Below are positions 1-23,334 of a DNA stretch of 64,000 nucleotides, piece after piece (the stretch's first letter is position 1; every line of letters begins with the position of its first letter). Under the pieces are notes generated by a model. It was not told where the DNA came from and ran no database searches. It was given only the letters and a program-made list of their open reading frames with translations. The stretch spans positions 22,891,399-22,955,398 of the forward strand of contig NC_089272.1 of the NCBI RefSeq assembly GCF_963678975.1, written 5' to 3'. The DNA is from Dysidea avara. Lineage: Eukaryota > Porifera > Demospongiae > Dictyoceratida > Dysideidae. The translations under genes and the position numbers were made by a program.

Positions 1-80
1 TAGGGAACTAGGGGTCATAGAAATCAACAAGGGAGATCATCTACACCTGTGGTGAACATTTAATTTCTACTTAGGTGTTA
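1..80. repeat. Truncated copy of hairpin MITE family H1
   Basis: The window opens inside a repeat with the phrases 'gggtcatagaaat', 'caagggagatcatctacacc' and 'gaacatttaat'. These recur in the fuller copies at 1591-1765, 16711-16893 and 59858-60090. The left part is cut off by the window edge. No coding capacity is seen. Confidence 0.6.
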
Positions 81-959
81 GGTAATACGGCCTGTCAATA
101 ATATATGCACATTGAAGTAGGGATTAAATGTCTATTTATATCATATAGCACATGTAACAGGCTGGGGTACCCCGTTACAGCGCAAGGGCTGGAACCTTAC
201 ACCACGTGGTTCTTCCTTATACTATTCTTATTGATGCATCCCAAATACACTACACGCATGCGTACAAGTACACACTATACACAGCTATGCTACATACTGT
301 AACTCCTTCCCTATAGAAGCTTGGACCTTTAAGCTTGACTATTTCATTTAACACATGAATGCATCATCACTCTTCTTAAGTTCACAATCATTCTCTACAT
401 CCTTCACCCTAGTACATCTCCAATAAATGATAGTACTTCCATTCCAGTCCTTGCTCACACCATACAGTTCACAATCCATCTCTTGACATTATACACTAAA
501 TGATCAACAAGCACTAGCAGGCACCACAGACTAAATGCTTGACAGCAGAACCTCTCAACGTCCCTCCCAGACGCTAGTCCGACTGCTATCCCTTCACAGT
601 CGTCTACTTACATGGCTACACCAATTACAAAGGCCATGTCCTCTAGCTACTCTTGTCTCTCTCCCTCCCTCCACTCATACAGCTCCTGGTTCTCCTGCGA
701 TCCGACGAGACCAACTGGTCTTCTTCCCAATTGCCATGTGTCTCGGTTCCACATCTGATATCCTGGCAATCTTGCTCCAAGACTCTAAGCTACAGCACTC
801 ATCCGGTCTTTTTACCCGGAGAGCTCTCTAGACACCTTCAGTGACTGTCCTCAAAACGTTATCGGCGGCAAATATCCGAGAAATGCCTCACTGAACTCCT
901 AGCTGTCACGCTAACTTCTGCTCCGTTCCTATCTGTATATTAGGAAGTTTGGGTTTTTC
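81..959. other. Noncoding stretch, nothing recognised
   Basis: AT-rich sequence with only short chance reading frames. The longest, 535-831 (+), shows no domain, motif or splice context. A pyrimidine-rich patch lies at 640-680. I see no gene, RNA or clear repeat here. Confidence 0.5.
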
Positions 960-1215
960 TGGCCAAAAATATCACCCAAAAACCAGCTTCACAATACCAT
1001 CCTGGTACCTTGGCAGTATTGGTTAGGTATAACCAATTTCAAACTTGCCTTCAGGATCACCCTAATTTCAGTAGAGAATTTTCTACTGACTAACTTCTTG
1101 CCTGATGCCTTCAGACAAGAGTAACTCGATAACGGGTAAGCTACGTATATAAGGCTACAGGTTTCATTTTTACTGTTTGACATTGCTTCATCCCTAGATG
1201 TGCTTTTTGGCATAC
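960..1215. repeat. Dispersed repeat 'ACTG family', copy 1
   Basis: It contains 'cagtattggttaggtataac', then 'ttttctactgactaacttc', 'tgccttcag', 'gtaactcgataacgg', 'aaggctacaggtttcat' and 'catactgcagtatg'. The same succession appears at 17640-18200 and 20420-20610. In those copies the 'ttctactg' point has grown into a tetranucleotide microsatellite; this copy is unexpanded. No coding frame; probably a nonautonomous element of unknown class. Confidence 0.6.
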
Positions 1216-1230
1216 TGCAGTATGTAAAAT

Positions 1231-1490
1231 GGTAACTGGATTGATTGCAGAGGCGTCTTCATTCATAACACTGCATAACTGGCTGAAATAGGTGAAAGCG
1301 AAGCATAGTGACCACTTCACTTTCGAGTCAGCTAGTAATTGATAGTTGGGGCACAAATAGTCCGTATTTTTCATGGTAGCTGGATTGATTGCAGAGGCAC
1401 TGTTCTTTGTTTGTAGCACTGTATAACAGGATGAACATAGAAGCGTACTGGCCACTTCACTTTCGAGTCAGTAATTGATAGCTGAGGCAT
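1231..1490. repeat. Two tandem copies (~144-bp period) of a dispersed repeat
   Basis: 'ctggattgattgcagaggc' begins copies near 1235 and 1379. Both continue to 'ccacttcactttcgagtca' and end near 'ttgatag'. Reverse-strand pieces with 'ctctgcaatcaatccagt' occur at 1915-1935 and 60275-60300, so this is a dispersed family. Noncoding. Confidence 0.65.
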
Positions 1491-1590
1491 ACATTAGACA
1501 AATGAAACATTAACCTCTGGCACCATTCTTTCTTTTGATGCGGTATGCATGGGTTCACCAGTCAAAATATTAAAAATGTAATCAAACCGG

Positions 1591-1765
1591 CAAGTATAAG
1601 GAAAAATGAGGAATTTTAGGGATCACAGAAAAAAAGTAGGGGAACAAGGGAGGTCACCTACACCTGCAGATATCTACAGGTGTAGGTGACCTCCCTTGTT
1701 TCCCTACTTTTTCTATGATCCCTAACCGAACTTAAAATTCCTAATATTGTACTAAGTATAACTGT
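1591..1765. mobile_element. Hairpin MITE, family H1
   Basis: The left end 'caagtataaggaaaaatgag' mirrors a right end with 'aaaattcctaatattg' and 'agtata'. Inside, 'acaagggaggtcacctacac' is mirrored by 'gtgtaggtgacctcccttgt' around a centre near 1672. The whole element can fold into one hairpin and has no coding capacity. The terminal sequence is shared with the copies at 16711-16893, 18917-19210 and 59858-60090. Confidence 0.75.
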
Positions 1766-3013
1766 AGGTGCAAATAAAATGACCTCCCTTTACTTTATTA
1801 TTTCTATGATTACCCTATCACCACTTTTGATTTAGTGCTTGCGATACAGGTGATATCATGAGAAAGCAGTTCTTTTACAGAACAAAGAACAGTATACAAA
1901 ATGCCAAGAAGCACCTCTGCAATCAATCCAGTTATGCTAAAGCACCAAAGCAGTGTTGTGAATTACTACATTTAGAGGTAGTGGATAAAGAAATGGGACA
2001 CTAAGAAGCACAATGGTAGATCCATGATGAATGTATTGTAGGTTGGCAAAAAAAAACATGTCTCGGGATGAAGTGAGATCAAAGAGGGAAAGAAATCAAG
2101 CCTGTAGCCTTATCCATAGTCAAGTTATGCTTGCATCAGTTACTTAGGTAGTCAGTAAATTAGCAGAAAATTAAACAGCAGCATGGGAAAGCCTTAGTGT
2201 GAAGCTTTCCGTGTTCATTATGTAAAACATTAGGGAACAGTTGGACCAGTCAGACGTACAGTTGAAGCAAACACTACCATGCAGGAGGAGGCTCGCTAAG
2301 GCTCACCAATAATTTCATAGAATCTTGTTAGAAGAGTTTGGGGGTGTATGGGCTTGATTATTCTTAACCAATATTGCCAAGCTGTTAAGAAGGAATAGCG
2401 AGGCTGCCGGTTTGTGGGTGATATTGTTGGCATGGGTAAGAAAGCCCAAACCTCCATGATCCCTACTATACAGTACTGCCAAACTGTATGACAATGTGAC
2501 TTTTTTGTTTTGCAAAGGAAATGTCTTTCCATACAAATCAGAAAAGAGTGTTACTGACCAATGAAAGGAACTGAATACAAGCAAATTTAGCACATGTGAA
2601 CTAATACGGGGTGCATTGTAAGGATTTGTATACTGATGACATTTGTATAGGATAGTACTTTGACGTGCATTGTATGCATGCACTACATACAGTGGTACAT
2701 TTATAAAACAATTTTTATTGATTTTAAAAGAAACTAATGTAGAGTAACTATTTCCTCTCTATATTATTATAAAGTGTTTATCAATTACTATAATAACCAG
2801 CTGGTGGATATAGATAACAGGGATAGTAACTCTTCCTATAGGAGTATATGCCACGAATTAATTGTGTGTGTGTCCAATTCAGAAATTCAACAATTTTGTA
2901 TAAAAACAATACAGATTGCATCCATACAGTACACCATATTTAGTCAAGTATGGTACAGTGTAACTGCATGGAATAGTAAGTTATAATCACAGATATGTAC
3001 ATACATGTAGTAC
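1766..3013. other. Noncoding stretch with repeat fragments
   Basis: It contains a fragment of the 'ctctgcaatcaatccagt' repeat near 1915. Otherwise it is AT-rich sequence with overlapping minus-strand frames of 78 and 122 codons near 2300-2680. These show no recognisable motif or splice structure. I see no gene. Confidence 0.45.
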
Positions 3014-3262
3014 TAGTGTTGCACTGATAAGAGATTTTGCCGATTATCTACCAATCCGATGTTTATGTTTACCAAAATCTCACACGTATTTTGTTTTAAA
3101 ATGACAATTTTGCAAAGTACATATGAAATTTTGGCCAAATTTTAGCAATATCAGTATAGGAAAATCTATTGGCTAAATAATCTTATAATAATTACCCATA
3201 CTGATATTGCTAAAATTTGACCAATAAGCTGATTTCCAATTATTTATCAGTGCATCACTGCA
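3014..3262. mobile_element. MITE with nested inverted repeats
   Basis: The outer ends 'gtgttgcactgataagag' and 'ttatttatcagtgcatcac' are inverted relative to each other, allowing for mismatches. Inner arms 'ttttagcaatatcagtat' and 'atactgatattgctaaaat' at about 3139-3160 and 3201-3222 pair well. A 'TTGCACTGATA'-type end fits a hAT-like element, but no clear target duplication was found. Confidence 0.55.
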
Positions 3263-3858
3263 TAAAGTGTATGTACCTACAGTACATGTACATGCTGTGT
3301 ATAAATACATACATACATACATACGTATATGACTTAACTTGGCATGATTTGCATGGCTGCTCTTCATTAAAGGTACCTATTCACCTAGCTAAGAGGTGAC
3401 AAGTAACTCACTTTTAAACAAGAAGAGAGAATCCTTGGGAGGGTGGATAGCTAGTTAGTCCATGGACAGATGGCATGGAGTTGCAATTGAATCTAGGTGC
3501 AAGTGTATTCTCCTGTCATGTTACCACTTACAAGAGTGTTTTGCGTGGCCTTCACCAAATGGTCAGGGAGAGTGATCAGTGTTACCATGTTTTGCTACAT
3601 GGAGGCTATAGCAGTGTGGACACACATAAACATATACATATGCACATGTATCAAATGTTTACATAGCTACTGTAATACATAGCTACTGTAGTAATATATA
3701 ATGTACATAACAGACAACATAGTGCAATGTTACAGTGAACTGTATAATCCTCATCAGTATAAACACATAGCATGAATTTTAACAATGATCGGCTATTTAA
3801 TGCCAAGTTTTGATCACTTGTCAGTGTTGTGGCACAAATACAGTGTGAGTAATAGTCA

Positions 3859-4926
3859 ATGGAAGAGCAGGATTGCTTCAGTGGGGATTCTTGTCCTGGA
3901 TCAGGAATTGGGCATGGAACTGTGCCAGCCAATAATTCAAGTCCTTCACCTCCAGGATATCTGATCTCCATTTCATTGGGATTCAAGTTGATCATGACAC
4001 TGTTGATCTGGCTAATGGCTGGTTGGGTGTTTACTACCATTAAGACTACAAGAAGGTTACACAAGCCTCATAACATCTTTGTGGTTAACTTGATGATATC
4101 TACTATGGTACTATCACTACCCTCAACCATCCTGTCGAGCATCATGATGATTGGGCATATCACGGCTGTGGGAGATTTCATCAGTTGCAATGTGTATTTC
4201 TTTTTGCTGTTCCCATCTCTTGAGATTTACTTCTCATACTTCATGACATCACTGGATAAGTTGATAGTAATTATGTATCCTTTCAAGCATAGGGAAATAA
4301 TGACACCTCGTGTTGTTAAATATGCTATCACTGCTTCTTGGTTTCTGTCTGTTGCTTTGTTCATCAATAAGCTTTTCATTGATTCAAGTGGATATCGAAA
4401 AGTGGCAGTATTTGGGTCTTGCATACCACTTGGAAGCACCAACACTGAGATTATGCTTACTCACACGATCCCAATATTTGTGGCTTCAATACTAACAATT
4501 GCTGTTGATGCATATTTGTCCTACATAGGCTATCAAGTTTCCAAGCAAATTCAAAGGGAAGCCAGGTTGTCAGGAACTAGCTGTGAAGTAGCAGCTCTCC
4601 AGCGGAGGCATGCAGCTATAAAGAGAAATCTCAAGCCAATGATGACCTTGCTGGTTGTAGTATTAGGTAGCACAATCTTTGGTGTGCTTGTTCCATTGCT
4701 GTATGTTCCTGTGCATGTTCTAGAATATCCTACTAGCTATCTATACATCTTGGAGTCTACAGTGGTTCCAAACATGGGATATATTGTCCTTCTCATGGCA
4801 CCAATAGTATATGGGCTTTACTACAAGCAAGTTCGAGAACCAATGATTATGATGCTGAAGACAATCATTCCAAACTGTAAATTTAGATCAGCAGTTGTTG
4901 CTCCACTCCCTCAAAGGAGTTCTTGA
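3859..4926 (+). CDS. Seven-transmembrane (class A-like) G-protein-coupled receptor, single exon
   Basis: The 355-residue protein reads as a plasma-membrane receptor. The N-terminus has two overlapping N-glycosylation sequons at Asn25/Asn26. Hydrophobic helices lie at roughly 35-58, 71-98, 108-138, 153-175, 201-226, 258-285 and 296-321. Cys110 at the start of TM3 and Cys188 in the second outer loop are placed for the usual disulfide. The TM3 end reads Asp-Lys-Leu instead of Asp-Arg-Tyr, followed by 'YPFKH', which is typical of the second inner loop. TM4 has its Trp (161). TM7 ends 'APIVY', a variant of NPxxY. Basic residues flank TM6, and a Cys near 340 could be lipidated. No intron is needed, as in many invertebrate receptor families. 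The ligand cannot be inferred. The receptor call is firm; the subfamily is unknown. Confidence 0.88.
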   Translation: MEEQDCFSGDSCPGSGIGHGTVPANNSSPSPPGYLISISLGFKLIMTLLIWLMAGWVFTTIKTTRRLHKPHNIFVVNLMISTMVLSLPSTILSSIMMIGHITAVGDFISCNVYFFLLFPSLEIYFSYFMTSLDKLIVIMYPFKHREIMTPRVVKYAITASWFLSVALFINKLFIDSSGYRKVAVFGSCIPLGSTNTEIMLTHTIPIFVASILTIAVDAYLSYIGYQVSKQIQREARLSGTSCEVAALQRRHAAIKRNLKPMMTLLVVVLGSTIFGVLVPLLYVPVHVLEYPTSYLYILESTVVPNMGYIVLLMAPIVYGLYYKQVREPMIMMLKTIIPNCKFRSAVVAPLPQRSS

Positions 4927-6055
4927 GAGCTGACAATGACACTTGCATGCTATTATAGCTATACACTAGCTGTGTAACCATACATGCTGCAATATATATA
5001 TTATATATAACTATGATATAGCTAAATGTGACAACAAAAGATGCAATGTACTGAATGCATTAGCCTTAACTGATAGTATAGTTTTGAAGTAAAAATTATA
5101 TGACATCTATATGTGCACAAATCAATCTTCAGTCACAGTAATTACAGCACATGCAATGTAATTTGTCACATGAAACTCCATAAATGCAGGCCTAGTTGTA
5201 GGCAAGGGATTTCTGGGGGATCTGAAGAACCCGCCCCTCTTACTGAAAAAAATCCACAATTTCACTCGAGTCATAAAAAAAGCTCCACAATTTCAGCATA
5301 AAAGTCCAACATTTTAGTCAGTAGCAACAGCAAAATATTTAGGCTATATGGTATCTATGCAAATACGTATCAATTTTTAAAATTTTTTTTATTCCCTCCG
5401 GCCCTAATGGCACTCCCTTCCTCCCACACATCTCTATAAAATTCTAAGAAAATATTTGAAAAAATTAATTATAACCTACAGAAAAGAACCTACACAGAAC
5501 TTACAGCATGCCCAGGGTTCAATGGGCAGGCAGGTGCCCCTCAGCAACAGCAAGATCAACTGCTGGAGGCACGCACGGACACTTGTATCTTGAGCAAATA
5601 CGTATCAATGGGCTACTAGCGCCAGCGCTAATTTTATTTTTGTTTGATCATGTGACGTGTTGTCACGTGCAGCTGGTTTCGAGATCCTGAGTCACCTCGC
5701 CTAAGTTCGTCCGCCCGAGCACTGACCTATCTGTTGACACCGAAAAAGTTTGGAACGCTAGAGACAGAAACGATCGTGACAGGTACTCGTGAGTAGTTAA
5801 AAATGGTCGTGATATCAAAAGGCATTGAAGTTTGTTCTAAAACACCGGATGTGCCGTCAGGTTTATGAATCTTAACAGTGTTTTTAAACGTGGTTACTAT
5901 AGAAATGAGTATTTTAGTAGACAATGCATAAAAATTTAAGTGCCGTTGTAAATTGTAATAATTCAACTGAATGTGAAAGACTCAAGATCTGTCTACTGTG
6001 TAGTATGGTCATATAAATGGTTAGTTTGTTGGCTGTGACTTTGTGAAACCATAGA
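4927..6055. other. Downstream flank of the receptor gene
   Basis: AT-rich sequence with '(ta)' runs near 4995-5010. A degraded repeat-like patch at 5195-5420 ('gggatttctgggggatctg', 'ccctccggccctaat') resembles hAT-MITE ends but has no clean partner. No gene seen. Confidence 0.4.
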
Positions 6056-6755
6056 TAAGGCCACTCCAAATAAATTCTCTGTTTCCAGTCCTGGACTCGG
6101 GCATATTTGCATGAGGGCGGGCGGTCCATTTCCATTATTTTATTATAGGAAGTGGTTACTGAACCGAAAGGTTTTTTATTTTTGCGTCTAGTTTCCCCGA
6201 GCATTCGACTTTAGGGGATGCGAAAAGTAACATTAGCGTTAGGGTTAGGCTCGGGTTCAGCTTTGGTTTCTTCTTCACCATTAGGTTACATTCTTCTTAC
6301 TGTATTATAGTGTATATAGTGAGACTACTACGTGAGTAGCATTTATAAGGTAGAAAAGTAGGGGTAGTGGGTACCTAGCAGCGGTAGCACTGTGGTAAGC
6401 CCACTGCTTATAGTTCCAGTAGTCCAGGGTTCGAGCCCAGGTTGAGTTTTGTGGTATTTTTTTCGTTTAGTGACCCTTTTTTGTCTAAGTTTTACTGTCG
6501 GTTCAATAGCGAGCCCAGCTTATCGGTTCAGTAACCACTGCCTTTATTATAATGGCAAACGTGAAGTCTGTTCCTACGTGATAGCACTGCTGACACGTGA
6601 GCTGACACTGTTTCAAGATAGCCTTTACTGAGTCTGTTAGTATGGAAGAATAACCGGAAAATAATGGAAGAATACGGAATAGTGTAGAGCTGACAGCAAC
6701 CAGATGCGGGCGGTGGACGGGAAACAGAGAATTCATTTGGAGTGGCCCAATAGAT
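6056..6755. repeat. Inverted repeat pair bracketing a tRNA-like segment
   Basis: The left arm (6056-6170) has 'ccactccaaataaattctct', 'gggcggtcca' and 'gtggttactgaaccg'. The right arm (6510-6755) has the reverse complements 'cggttcagtaaccactg', 'gggcggtgga' and 'agagaattcatttggagtgg'. The right arm carries an extra internal segment. Noncoding; a foldback-type element or two opposed insertions. Confidence 0.6.
6370..6450 (+). repeat. tRNA-like, possibly SINE-type, pol III promoter segment
   Basis: An A-box-like 'tagcagcggtag' (6376) is followed about 50 bp later by a B-box-like 'ggttcgagcc' (6428). The spacing is tRNA-like. No proper acceptor stem or five-pair T stem can be drawn, so it is not a functional tRNA gene. 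It could be the head of a tRNA-derived SINE or a tRNA relic. Confidence 0.4.
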
Positions 6756-6902
6756 GCCCCATACCGTATAGCCTAAATATTTCAAAGGGGAAAATTTTGA
6801 GGTTGAGATGTGATTGCATATTTGCAAACAATCCTAAAATTATAATGGATAAAAATTTCACTGTTAGCCCCCGAAACCTCAAATTAAACTTTCCCCTCTG
6901 CT

Positions 6903-6960
6903 ACTGTATATGGTACTGGAAACTGTATATGGTACTGGAAACTGTATATGGTACTGGTAA
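6903..6960. repeat. 19-bp minisatellite, three copies
   Basis: The unit 'ctgtatatggtactggaaa' is repeated three times in tandem with minor end changes. Confidence 0.85.
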
Positions 6961-7890
6961 CTTCTAGTAGTCCATCAGTATTTCATGCCCTGGCCTGTTG
7001 TATTGTAGATTTTATAAACACATGTTTTGTTTACTGGTAAGTAGTAGCCAACTGTTACGAAACATAAGGGTTGGCCTATTCTTATGTACTATCGTGTGTT
7101 AACAAAGGCAGTTTGACCAAGTGTAAGTGATTTATATGACAAAAATTACACACTTGGCTAAACAGGAGTGAGTATACCATGAACCATGTTTACAAGTACA
7201 CATAGTGTTAATGATTAATATACCACTTTTGCGTGGGCGTTCAAAGGTGCCACTCGGTGTTTAACTTGCTTATTTCCCGGGAAATATCATGGGAAAGCGG
7301 TTTGCCAATGACTTTGATACCCAGCCTGTTCAAAGAATCGATGCGCTTTGACTCATTATATTGAGCGACATAGAGCTTTGTATTGTGGGACTCATTTTTG
7401 TAGTGGTTGCTAAGCTTAGTATATTTGCTAAGATAGACTAGTTAGTTGTTACTAAAGGATAATGAAGGCACAAAATAATTGTTTGGACAATCGTGGATGT
7501 GTATTTCTGCCCACCGCGTATCAGCCTTTGAGCAGACCACGGAACAGCAAAGCCACTACTACGTTGAAATAGGTTAGTAACTTACAGTCCTAAGTACTTA
7601 ACTTAATATAATAACTTACTTACTGTCCCAATAGCGAAGTTAGTTGGCTTAACTTAGTACAAAAATGATAACAATATAAACTCCATCCCACAATCGCAAG
7701 TTTTCTAACATTGCGTGTTGAAGCATAGTAACGTATTAATGACGTTTTAACGTATGAATAACGTTCTGATGGCTATTAGCCCACGCTATTAAAACCACGA
7801 TCGATCTTCAGATGCTACTGTATGAAACAAACAGGATGAGTTCTCAGTAGTTCTTTCACCTATTAGGTGAGTGCGCCCCAAGTGATATAA
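6961..7890. other. Noncoding stretch, nothing recognised
   Basis: Ordinary AT-rich sequence with no reading frame of note, RNA or clear terminal repeats. Confidence 0.4.
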
Positions 7891-7892
7891 AT

Positions 7893-8008
7893 CACTTATA
7901 CCACAGCTGCTTGGTATTTGCTGATATTATACACCTGCAGCCCTTGGGCTGTGCCCTCAGGCTTTGGGTGTATATATCAGCAAATCCCTCGCAGCCGTGG
8001 TATAACTA
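7893..8008. repeat. Short palindromic repeat
   Basis: 'ttataccacagctgc' and 'tgctgatattatacacc' on the left are mirrored by 'gggtgtatatatcagca' and 'gcagccgtggtataa' on the right. The central loop is GC-rich. It looks like a small MITE or a solo palindromic end. Confidence 0.6.
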
Positions 8009-8926
8009 TTAAATAAACATCAGCCTTAAATTAAACTTGTTGACTCTTGCCATTTTCATAAACATGTGTATATACTTTATATATGGAAGACACCTATACC
8101 AGTAGAAGGCTAATCACCCTCCCAAGAAACAATCTATTAAACTACAGTAGTAGGTAAAGCATTTGAGCTGTATTCAAGCAAACATTTTTTGAACAGAAAA
8201 GAGTATTACAAAATTTCCATAGTTACATAGTTTTGTATGGGCACTATATGGATGTTTCCAATCCAGGCAGTGGTGTCTATTATCTATGGTGAAATTATCT
8301 GTAGTATACGTTTGAGATGATTGATCAGGAATAGAAGAAACTTCAAATATATGCAAATAGTAGTATAGCCAGACAAGTACTGTTAGATATCCAGTGCTGT
8401 GGTGAATGGTTCAAGGCCAATCTTTGATCAACATGACCTCGCCTTAGTTGTATCATAATCAAGGTGCATAGTGTAGTGACGCACAAGATTTAAAATTTTG
8501 TATAAATGTCTTCACATGAGGGCAAAGCTACCGAGTGCTGGATATAGGTCAAGCCTAGCTGAGTGGGCAGTCCATGATAGGGAGTGCTTTGCTTCTTCCT
8601 GTTTGTATAGAACTGATTCCATTGTCATCATGAGTGCCTTATATTTTAAAGCATACAGTTAAAACTATTTAAAGTATTTTCTTCATCTGTAGTGATCATG
8701 AGGCAAAATGGACAAAGTTTGCATGTGGGTAGTTCTTGTGTTGTTGTGCACATGGGCGAAGTAAACTATCTGGCTGAGCTTGCCTAGGTCTACTATTCTG
8801 CATGCTGTACTTTGGTGAATTTGCTTGTCTTGTAAAATTACATTGTCATTGTCATAGAAACTCAAGATTTGCATTGAAATGTGATCACCCTCAAACCGGC
8901 TATCAAGCCATCGTAAATGGTTAGAG

Positions 8927-9330
8927 CTTACAGTCAGGGGCGGTTCTAGAAAATTTGTTGACTGGTTTCCAACTAAAAGGCAGGGAAAAAAGCCCATCAG
9001 GAGTGGGGTACATTCTGAGACAGCTAAATATGAATAAAATCACCCTAGATTTGATGCATCATTGAAGAGTTGCAAAAGTCACAATAGCTTAATCGATAAT
9101 TATTTTTTGAGACGCTTAACACGAACAAGGCTCAGGAGAAGCAGTTTTATGCTGCAGAGAAGCAGTTTACGTAGTTAGATCACTAGAAGTTACCATCTTT
9201 TTAGTAATACACCTCGTTTTTGACTTATATTTTGCTTAAATAGTACTATTTATGATTTTTTTTTGATTAAAAAGGCTGAGTGGTTTCTGGAAACCAGTGA
9301 AACCCCCTTAGAACCTTGCCTGCTTACAGT
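8927..9330. mobile_element. hAT-like MITE with 8-bp target duplication
   Basis: The element runs 8935-9322. Its left end is 'caggggcggttctagaaa' and its right end is 'ccttagaaccttgcctg'. The octamer CTTACAGT flanks it on both sides (8927-8934 and 9323-9330), the 8-bp duplication expected for hAT transposition. No coding sequence. The subterminal 'ggaaaccagtgaaacc' recurs near 19965-19995. Confidence 0.85.
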
Positions 9331-9381
9331 AGTGTGGTAAACTGTAGAACCTTTCCTGCTTACAGTAGTGTGGTAAACTGT
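9310..9381. repeat. 36-bp tandem duplication across a MITE end
   Basis: The right end of the preceding element, its target duplication and the adjacent genomic 'agtgtggtaaactgt' are duplicated head to tail, so the octamer CTTACAGT appears a third time. Confidence 0.75.
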
Positions 9382-10436
9382 TACTATATGTTTAAGCACC
9401 ATGCTTGAATTTAAATGGCTAACTGGCAAATAAAGTTTCTTGAATTTTCTTTAGTTCACCAAAGAATTCAACAACTGTACTCTCCTGAAACTTTAGTCAC
9501 AATGTGTGTTAGTATGACTACAGGTGTAGGTAACAATGGTGGATCTAGAAATCTTCAGAAGGGGTTTCAGGTTCAAGAAGTTTTCAATAACTGTGATCCC
9601 TGAGGTGATCCCTGAGGTGATCCCCAAGGTGGTTCCGGACTGAAAAGTCCAGCTGGGGTGAATGTTAATTAGCTCAGTATATGATAGCTCAGTGGTCTAT
9701 AGCTAGGAACGAATAAGTAAAAATTCCACAACATTGTTTCACAACCAATCCAGAAGCAAAACAGCACTTGTACTCATTAGAATGATAATTATTTTTAGAG
9801 GCGCTTACATGCTTAAATGCCGTATGGTGTTTTCAGTGATTTCAAAGGCAATAGTATGAAGTTTGGCCATTAGAAAAAGTCCCACTATAATACACTATGT
9901 ATAACTCCTGGTGATTTATCGCCCACACGAATCATAAATAAATTTGGGGTGCACGCACTATTTTCAGAGGGGGTTTCAGCTGAAACCATTGCAACCCCCT
10001 GTATCTGCCACTGGGTAACCTCAGTACTATTGATGTTTAATGAAATTTAAAATTTTTGTTAGCACATGCCTGGTTTCCTGTATGTAAGTCTGTCCACACC
10101 TGCACTTGTGCAAGTTCCAGACTGATTATTCTATAAGCCCAATATTAAGCACACAGGCAGGTAAGCATTGTGCTGAGGTGCTGTGTCAAATAATGGGTAA
10201 AACTGGTTTATCAATAATACGTGAGCAACCTTTCATTTTGGCTGTACAGGTATTGTAATGACTAAAATCAGGCCTTGTAGACTATAATAGCATATCTCTT
10301 TGAATCGAAAGGGGGCATGTATCTCTCTTGTATATGTACAAAGGTAAATGTGGTCTCAAACAAATTCTCAGTATACAATAGACACACTTACAACAAATAT
10401 TTGTTCATTTACAGCATTTCTTTCTTCATTATAGCC
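9382..10436. other. Upstream flank of gene A with a probable MITE
   Basis: 'ggtggatctagaaatc' near 9538 and 'gtatctgccactg' near 10000 are inverted ends of a probable hAT-like element, without a matching octamer. A three-fold 'ctgaggtgatcc' repeat lies at 9589-9640. The stretch just before 10437 should hold the 5' part of gene A. A good splice acceptor ('ttctttcttcattatag') ends two bases before the ATG, so an upstream noncoding exon is likely but was not located. Confidence 0.4.
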
Positions 10437-22256
<11,820 letters not shown>

Positions 22257-23213
22257 TTCAGTACTGTGGACTATTGTACACTATTTGTTATCCAATGTTA
22301 TTATACTGCAGTATTACTGCAGCACAAAATACTGTTATTGTAATGACTGTGTGTAATGACAGCTCTTAGCAACTGTCATGACATATTATTGTTAACTAAG
22401 AAACTGTATCTATGCAACTGCTCTTGTATGTATACATTTTGGAACTTCAGTGTTCATAGCAAGCTGGATAAATTTAATGTGAAAGCTTTTTTGTGATTAT
22501 TCCCATTGAAAGTGAATGATTACAGAGTGCTTCAGTTCACATAGTCTGCTCTTGTAAGTGTTTTTGGTTTTTTTTTGTGTGCTTGCTATGTATGTTAAGC
22601 AAGAAAGACTTGACAGCTACAGTATGTATAAAGCCTTTGGCTATCACTAAAAATGGTTTAGGAGGTCATGAACATTACACCAACATGACATGCAAGTGTC
22701 AACCCATTTGTGGTTTTCTTTCAAAAATATTTTTTTGAGATGTTTATTTACAGTAGGTAGACTGTATTGTGGTTGTTCAAAGCAGTTGACCCTTCAAATT
22801 TGTTGATGGCTCTGCTGAACTTGTTTTTGTACAATCTTGTTGGCACACCAGTGGCTAATAGTGGCGGTAACATCTCAACATGGCGCGTGATAGGTTGAAC
22901 ATAATAACACTGTTAGAAAAGGGGTTCTTTGGCATGATCATCACTTTTATAAAAGTATGTAGCTACTGCTATACAACTTGGGAAACATCTGCCTGTGTGC
23001 ATGTCAAGCAGAAAATTGCTACTGTATCTATGGGAACATTGCTATTAGATTAACTCTGACTTATTTTATTTTCTATGTCCATGCCACCACGGGTATTCCA
23101 CTGAACAATCCCTTGGTCCACAAACTTTTATGGCTTCATGTTAAGTATAGCAGTGCACCCACTGTGCTTATCAAACAAATATTCTATAAGTCCTCTCATC
23201 TTTTAGAGCCAGG
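22257..23213. other. Gene A 3' UTR and downstream sequence
   Basis: 22257-22370 is the proximal 3' UTR; its 'actattgtaca' stretch is shared with gene B at 53200-53215. The rest has no gene. Confidence 0.5.
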
Positions 23214-23261
23214 AAGAAGATGAGTATCCCCAGTGTTACACTGGAGATACTCATCTTCTCG
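23214..23261. repeat. Perfect short hairpin
   Basis: 'aagatgagtatc' pairs with 'gatactcatctt' and 'ccagtgt' with 'acactgg'. A stem of about 20 bp with a minimal loop. Confidence 0.75.
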
Positions 23262-23334
23262 AACCAAGGTAGTAGTATAAGTAACGATGATGCTCATTTG
23301 AAAGATGATGCGTTTTGTCTGAGAATCCAGTAGC

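Noticed and set aside
535-831. 98-codon plus frame
   Set aside because: Low-complexity Ser/Leu/Arg composition, no motif, no splice support.
6230-6260. 'gcgttagggttaggctcggg', telomere-like TTAGGG
   Set aside because: Only two adjacent units; no array.
6376-6440. Functional tRNA gene
   Set aside because: No acceptor stem or proper T stem can be formed; only promoter-like boxes remain.
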